Below the pieces are notes generated by a model. That model was given only the letters and a program-made list of their open reading frames with translations. It made no database searches and was not told the origin of the DNA. The translations under genes and the position numbers were made by a program. Source: an uncultured Oxalobacteraceae bacterium (GTDB lineage Bacteria; Pseudomonadota; Gammaproteobacteria; Burkholderiales; Burkholderiaceae). From it: a DNA stretch of 8,719 nt. The stretch lies in contig CAMLHI010000069.1 in assembly GCA_946479705.1 (NCBI GenBank), forward strand, positions 1-8,719. Reading direction: 5' to 3'. Positions 6,931 to 8,719 of this stretch are shown one piece after another; the first letter of the stretch is position 1; the number at the start of each line of letters is the position of its first letter.

Positions 6931-7716
6931 ATGAGCAACCTACAAAAAATGATATACGCAACTTACCCCAACCTGGCCGATAAACGGGTGGTCGTCACTG
7001 GCGGCGGCACCGGCATCGGCGCTGAGCTCGTCAATGCCTTCGTGCAGCAGGGCGCCAAGGTGACCTTCCTCGACATCGCGCGCGAGGAATCGCAGCAACT
7101 GGCCGAAACCTTGTCCGTGGGCGCCAGGCACGCACCGAAATTCGTCTACTGCAACCTGATGGACCTGGACATGCTGGCTCAGGTGTTCGCCGACATCGCC
7201 GCCGACGGCGACGTGGAAATCCTGGTCAACAATGCGGCCAATGACGACCGCCACGAGATCCAGAATGTGGACGCGGCCTACTGGGAAAACCGCATGGCGG
7301 TCAACCTGCGCCACCTGTATTTCGCGGCCAAGGCCGTGGTGCCGGGCATGATCGCCGCCGGCGGCGGCACGATCCTGAACTTCGGTTCGATCTCCTGGCA
7401 CCTGGCGCTGCCGGAACTGTCGCTGTACATGACCTCGAAGGCGGCCATCGAAGGCATGAGCCGCGGCCTGGCGCGCGACCTGGGCAAGCACAATATCCGC
7501 GTCAACGCGATCATCCCTGGCGCCGTACGCACCCCGCGCCAGGAAAAGCTGTGGACCGGTCCGGACGAGGGCAAGAAAATCATGGCGGCGCAATTGCTGC
7601 AGCAGCGCGTGGAATGCGAAGACGTGGCGGCCCTGACCCTGTTCCTGGCCTCGGACAATGCGCGCGCCTGCTCGGGCCGCGAATACTTCGTCGACGCGGG
7701 ATGGTACGGCGCATGA
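6931..7716 (+). CDS. xylB: NAD-dependent D-xylose 1-dehydrogenase, SDR family (XylB)
   Basis: Cytoplasmic short-chain dehydrogenase oxidising D-xylose at C1 to D-xylonolactone, the entry step of the Weimberg pathway. Classical SDR features are complete in 261 residues: nucleotide motif TGGGTGIG (23-30), Asp48 at the end of beta-2 (LDI, favouring NAD over NADP), NNAA (100-103), Asn125 in VNLRH, Ser153 in NFGSIS, and the YxxxK pair Tyr166/Lys170. Segments NDDRH (104-108), AYWEN (116-120) and FGSISWH (151-157) match what I recall of Caulobacter XylB specifically rather than generic SDRs. The gap to xylX is 52 bases and contains a hairpin; the Shine-Dalgarno is weak (GAG at 6922-6924). The stop overlaps the xylC start by ATGA. 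L-arabinose or D-galactose dehydrogenase activity cannot be excluded from sequence alone. Confidence 0.92.
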   Translation: MSNLQKMIYATYPNLADKRVVVTGGGTGIGAELVNAFVQQGAKVTFLDIAREESQQLAETLSVGARHAPKFVYCNLMDLDMLAQVFADIAADGDVEILVNNAANDDRHEIQNVDAAYWENRMAVNLRHLYFAAKAVVPGMIAAGGGTILNFGSISWHLALPELSLYMTSKAAIEGMSRGLARDLGKHNIRVNAIIPGAVRTPRQEKLWTGPDEGKKIMAAQLLQQRVECEDVAALTLFLASDNARACSGREYFVDAGWYGA

Positions 7717-8600
7717 GCACCGGGGAAAAGCTGTTCGCACCCGAGGTGCTGTGGGACGTGCGCGCCCACCTGGGAGAAGGGCCGGTCTGGCATGCCGCCA
7801 GCAAGTCGGTCTATTTCGTCGACATCAAGAGCCGCAAGATCCACCGCTGCAAGGCCGACGGCAGCGAGCGGCAAACCTGGGACGCGCCGAACCAGGCCAG
7901 CTTCATCGTGCCGGTCGAGGGCGGTGGGCTGGTATGTTCACTGCGCGACGGCGTGCACCGCTTTAACGAAGCCGACGGCAGCTTTGCGCCGCTGCACCTG
8001 ATCGAGGCCGACCTGGCCGACAACCGCTTCAACGACGGTTATGTCGACCATGAAGGCCGCCTGTGGTTCGGCTCCATGCACGATCCGGAAGAGGCGCCCA
8101 CGGGCATTCTCTACAGCATCGGGCGCGACGGCAAGGTCGTGGTGGCCGACACCGGCTACCGCATCACCAACGGCCCGGCCATGAGCCCGGACGGCAAGAC
8201 CCTGTACCACACCGATACCCTGGGCCGCACCATGTACGCCTTCGACGTCAACGATGGCGTGCTGTCGAACAAGCGGGTGTTCATCGAGACGGCCGAGCCG
8301 GGCTGGCCGGACGGCATGGCCGTGGACGCCAATGGCGATATCTGGCTGGCCATGTTCCGCGGCCACCGCATCGACCGCTATACTCCTGCCGGCGAGCTGG
8401 TGCAGACCGTGCATTTCCCCGTTCCCAACATTACCAAACTGGCCTTTGGCGGCGACGATCTGCGCACCGCCTATGTCACCACCGCCTGGAAGGGCTTGAG
8501 CGATGAAGAGCGCGCCGAATATCCGCTCGCTGGTGCATTGTTCACCTTCCGTACAGAAACGCCAGGCTTGGCGCAACACGCATTTTTGATTGAGGCTTGA
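7713..8600 (+). CDS. xylC: D-xylono-1,4-lactonase, SMP-30/gluconolactonase family (XylC)
   Basis: Cytoplasmic metal-dependent lactonase opening xylonolactone to D-xylonate, directly after the XylB step. The 295-residue six-bladed beta-propeller carries the SMP-30 metal ligands Glu22 (LGEGPVW, 20-26), Asn153 (ITNGP, 151-155) and Asp200 (WPDGMAVD, 198-205), with NRFNDG at 104-109 as the substrate-side loop. Also characteristic are YFVDIKSRKIH (34-44), LWFGSMHD (117-124), SPDGKTLYHTDT (158-169) and KGLSDEERAEYPLAG (260-274). The start was set at 7713, where ATGA overlaps the xylB stop by four bases. The reading frame is open further upstream, but that part overlaps xylB and lacks family similarity. 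The overlap implies coupled translation with xylB. Arabinono- or galactonolactone are alternative substrates. Confidence 0.92.
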   Translation: MSTGEKLFAPEVLWDVRAHLGEGPVWHAASKSVYFVDIKSRKIHRCKADGSERQTWDAPNQASFIVPVEGGGLVCSLRDGVHRFNEADGSFAPLHLIEADLADNRFNDGYVDHEGRLWFGSMHDPEEAPTGILYSIGRDGKVVVADTGYRITNGPAMSPDGKTLYHTDTLGRTMYAFDVNDGVLSNKRVFIETAEPGWPDGMAVDANGDIWLAMFRGHRIDRYTPAGELVQTVHFPVPNITKLAFGGDDLRTAYVTTAWKGLSDEERAEYPLAGALFTFRTETPGLAQHAFLIEA

Positions 8601-8606
8601 AAAGTG
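8592..8606 (+). promoter_or_regulatory. Ribosome binding site and GTG start of xylD
   Basis: GAGG (8592-8595) lies within the last codons of xylC, 8 bases before a GTG at 8604. No ATG precedes the conserved RRYRSQDWFDNP segment, so GTG is taken as the start. The gap to xylC is only three bases. Confidence 0.6.
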
Positions 8607-8719
8607 AGCGACTCCAACACCCCGCAACGCCGTTACCGTTCCCAGGACTGGTTCGACAATCCCGACCACATCGACATGACCGCGCTGTATCTCGAGCGCT
8701 TCATGAACTACGGCATCAC
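8604..8719 (+). CDS. xylD: D-xylonate dehydratase, IlvD/Edd family, N-terminal fragment (XylD)
   Basis: Only the first 38 codons fall in the window; the gene runs off the right edge. The visible protein reads VSDSNTPQRRYRSQDWFDNP and then an HIDMTALYLERF segment ending in MNYGI. This opening is typical of sugar-acid dehydratases of the IlvD/Edd family and, from memory, nearly matches the beginning of Caulobacter XylD. The full enzyme would hold an iron-sulfur cluster and dehydrate D-xylonate to 2-keto-3-deoxy-D-xylonate, the product taken up by XylX. It follows xylC by three bases, so it is part of the same operon. L-arabonate dehydratases share this N-terminus, so the exact substrate rests on the neighbouring genes. 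The cluster-binding cysteines lie outside the window and cannot be checked. Confidence 0.88.
   Translation, partial: MSDSNTPQRRYRSQDWFDNPDHIDMTALYLERFMNYGI

Noticed and set aside
7551..7712. Upstream extension of the XylC reading frame by 54 codons
   Set aside because: It lies entirely within xylB and its translation has no SMP-30 similarity. The ATG at 7713 overlapping the xylB stop gives the normal family length.
1..8719. Mobile elements, CRISPR arrays, tRNA or rRNA genes
   Set aside because: No transposase or integrase motifs, no repeated spacer-like units, and no tRNA-like cloverleaf noticed; the window is continuous metabolic coding sequence.

Overview
The window is a GC-rich, almost fully coding, one-directional stretch from a proteobacterium. 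Codons end strongly in G/C. The mix of an E. coli-type XylR with Caulobacter-type oxidative pentose genes would fit a Burkholderiales/Oxalobacteraceae-like soil or plant-associated bacterium, but the taxonomy is inference only. All eight genes lie on the + strand. The long minus-strand ORFs are GC-bias shadows.

Layout: 1-1011 is the 3' part of a LacI/GalR-family regulator whose start lies before the window. 1012-1182 is the only sizeable intergenic region and carries a hairpin, a short palindrome and a TATAAT box. 1183-3570 is a Tat-exported GH3 glycosidase, probably a beta-xylosidase or beta-glucosidase. 3587-4837 is a full-length XylR-type activator (sugar-binding domain plus AraC-type HTH). 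4827-5654 is an aldose-1-epimerase-fold protein that overlaps xylR and lacks most of the known catalytic residues. 5706-6878 is XylX (FAH-family 2-keto-3-deoxy-D-xylonate dehydratase), 6931-7716 is XylB (SDR xylose dehydrogenase), 7713-8600 is XylC (SMP-30-type xylonolactonase), and 8604 to the window end is the beginning of XylD (IlvD/Edd-family xylonate dehydratase).

Together these genes describe a route from xylo-oligosaccharide to 2-oxoglutarate. GH3 would release the pentose outside the cytoplasm. XylB oxidises D-xylose to the lactone, XylC opens it to xylonate, XylD dehydrates it to 2-keto-3-deoxyxylonate, and XylX dehydrates that to 2-oxoglutarate semialdehyde (the Weimberg pathway). 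The final semialdehyde dehydrogenase (XylA of Caulobacter) and any xylose transporter are not in the window.

The pathway itself is known. The points that deserve a second look are the degenerate mutarotase-like protein, the use of an E. coli-type XylR in an oxidative rather than isomerase cluster, the absence of xylA between xylX and xylB, and the structured regions at 1036-1073 and 6886-6913.
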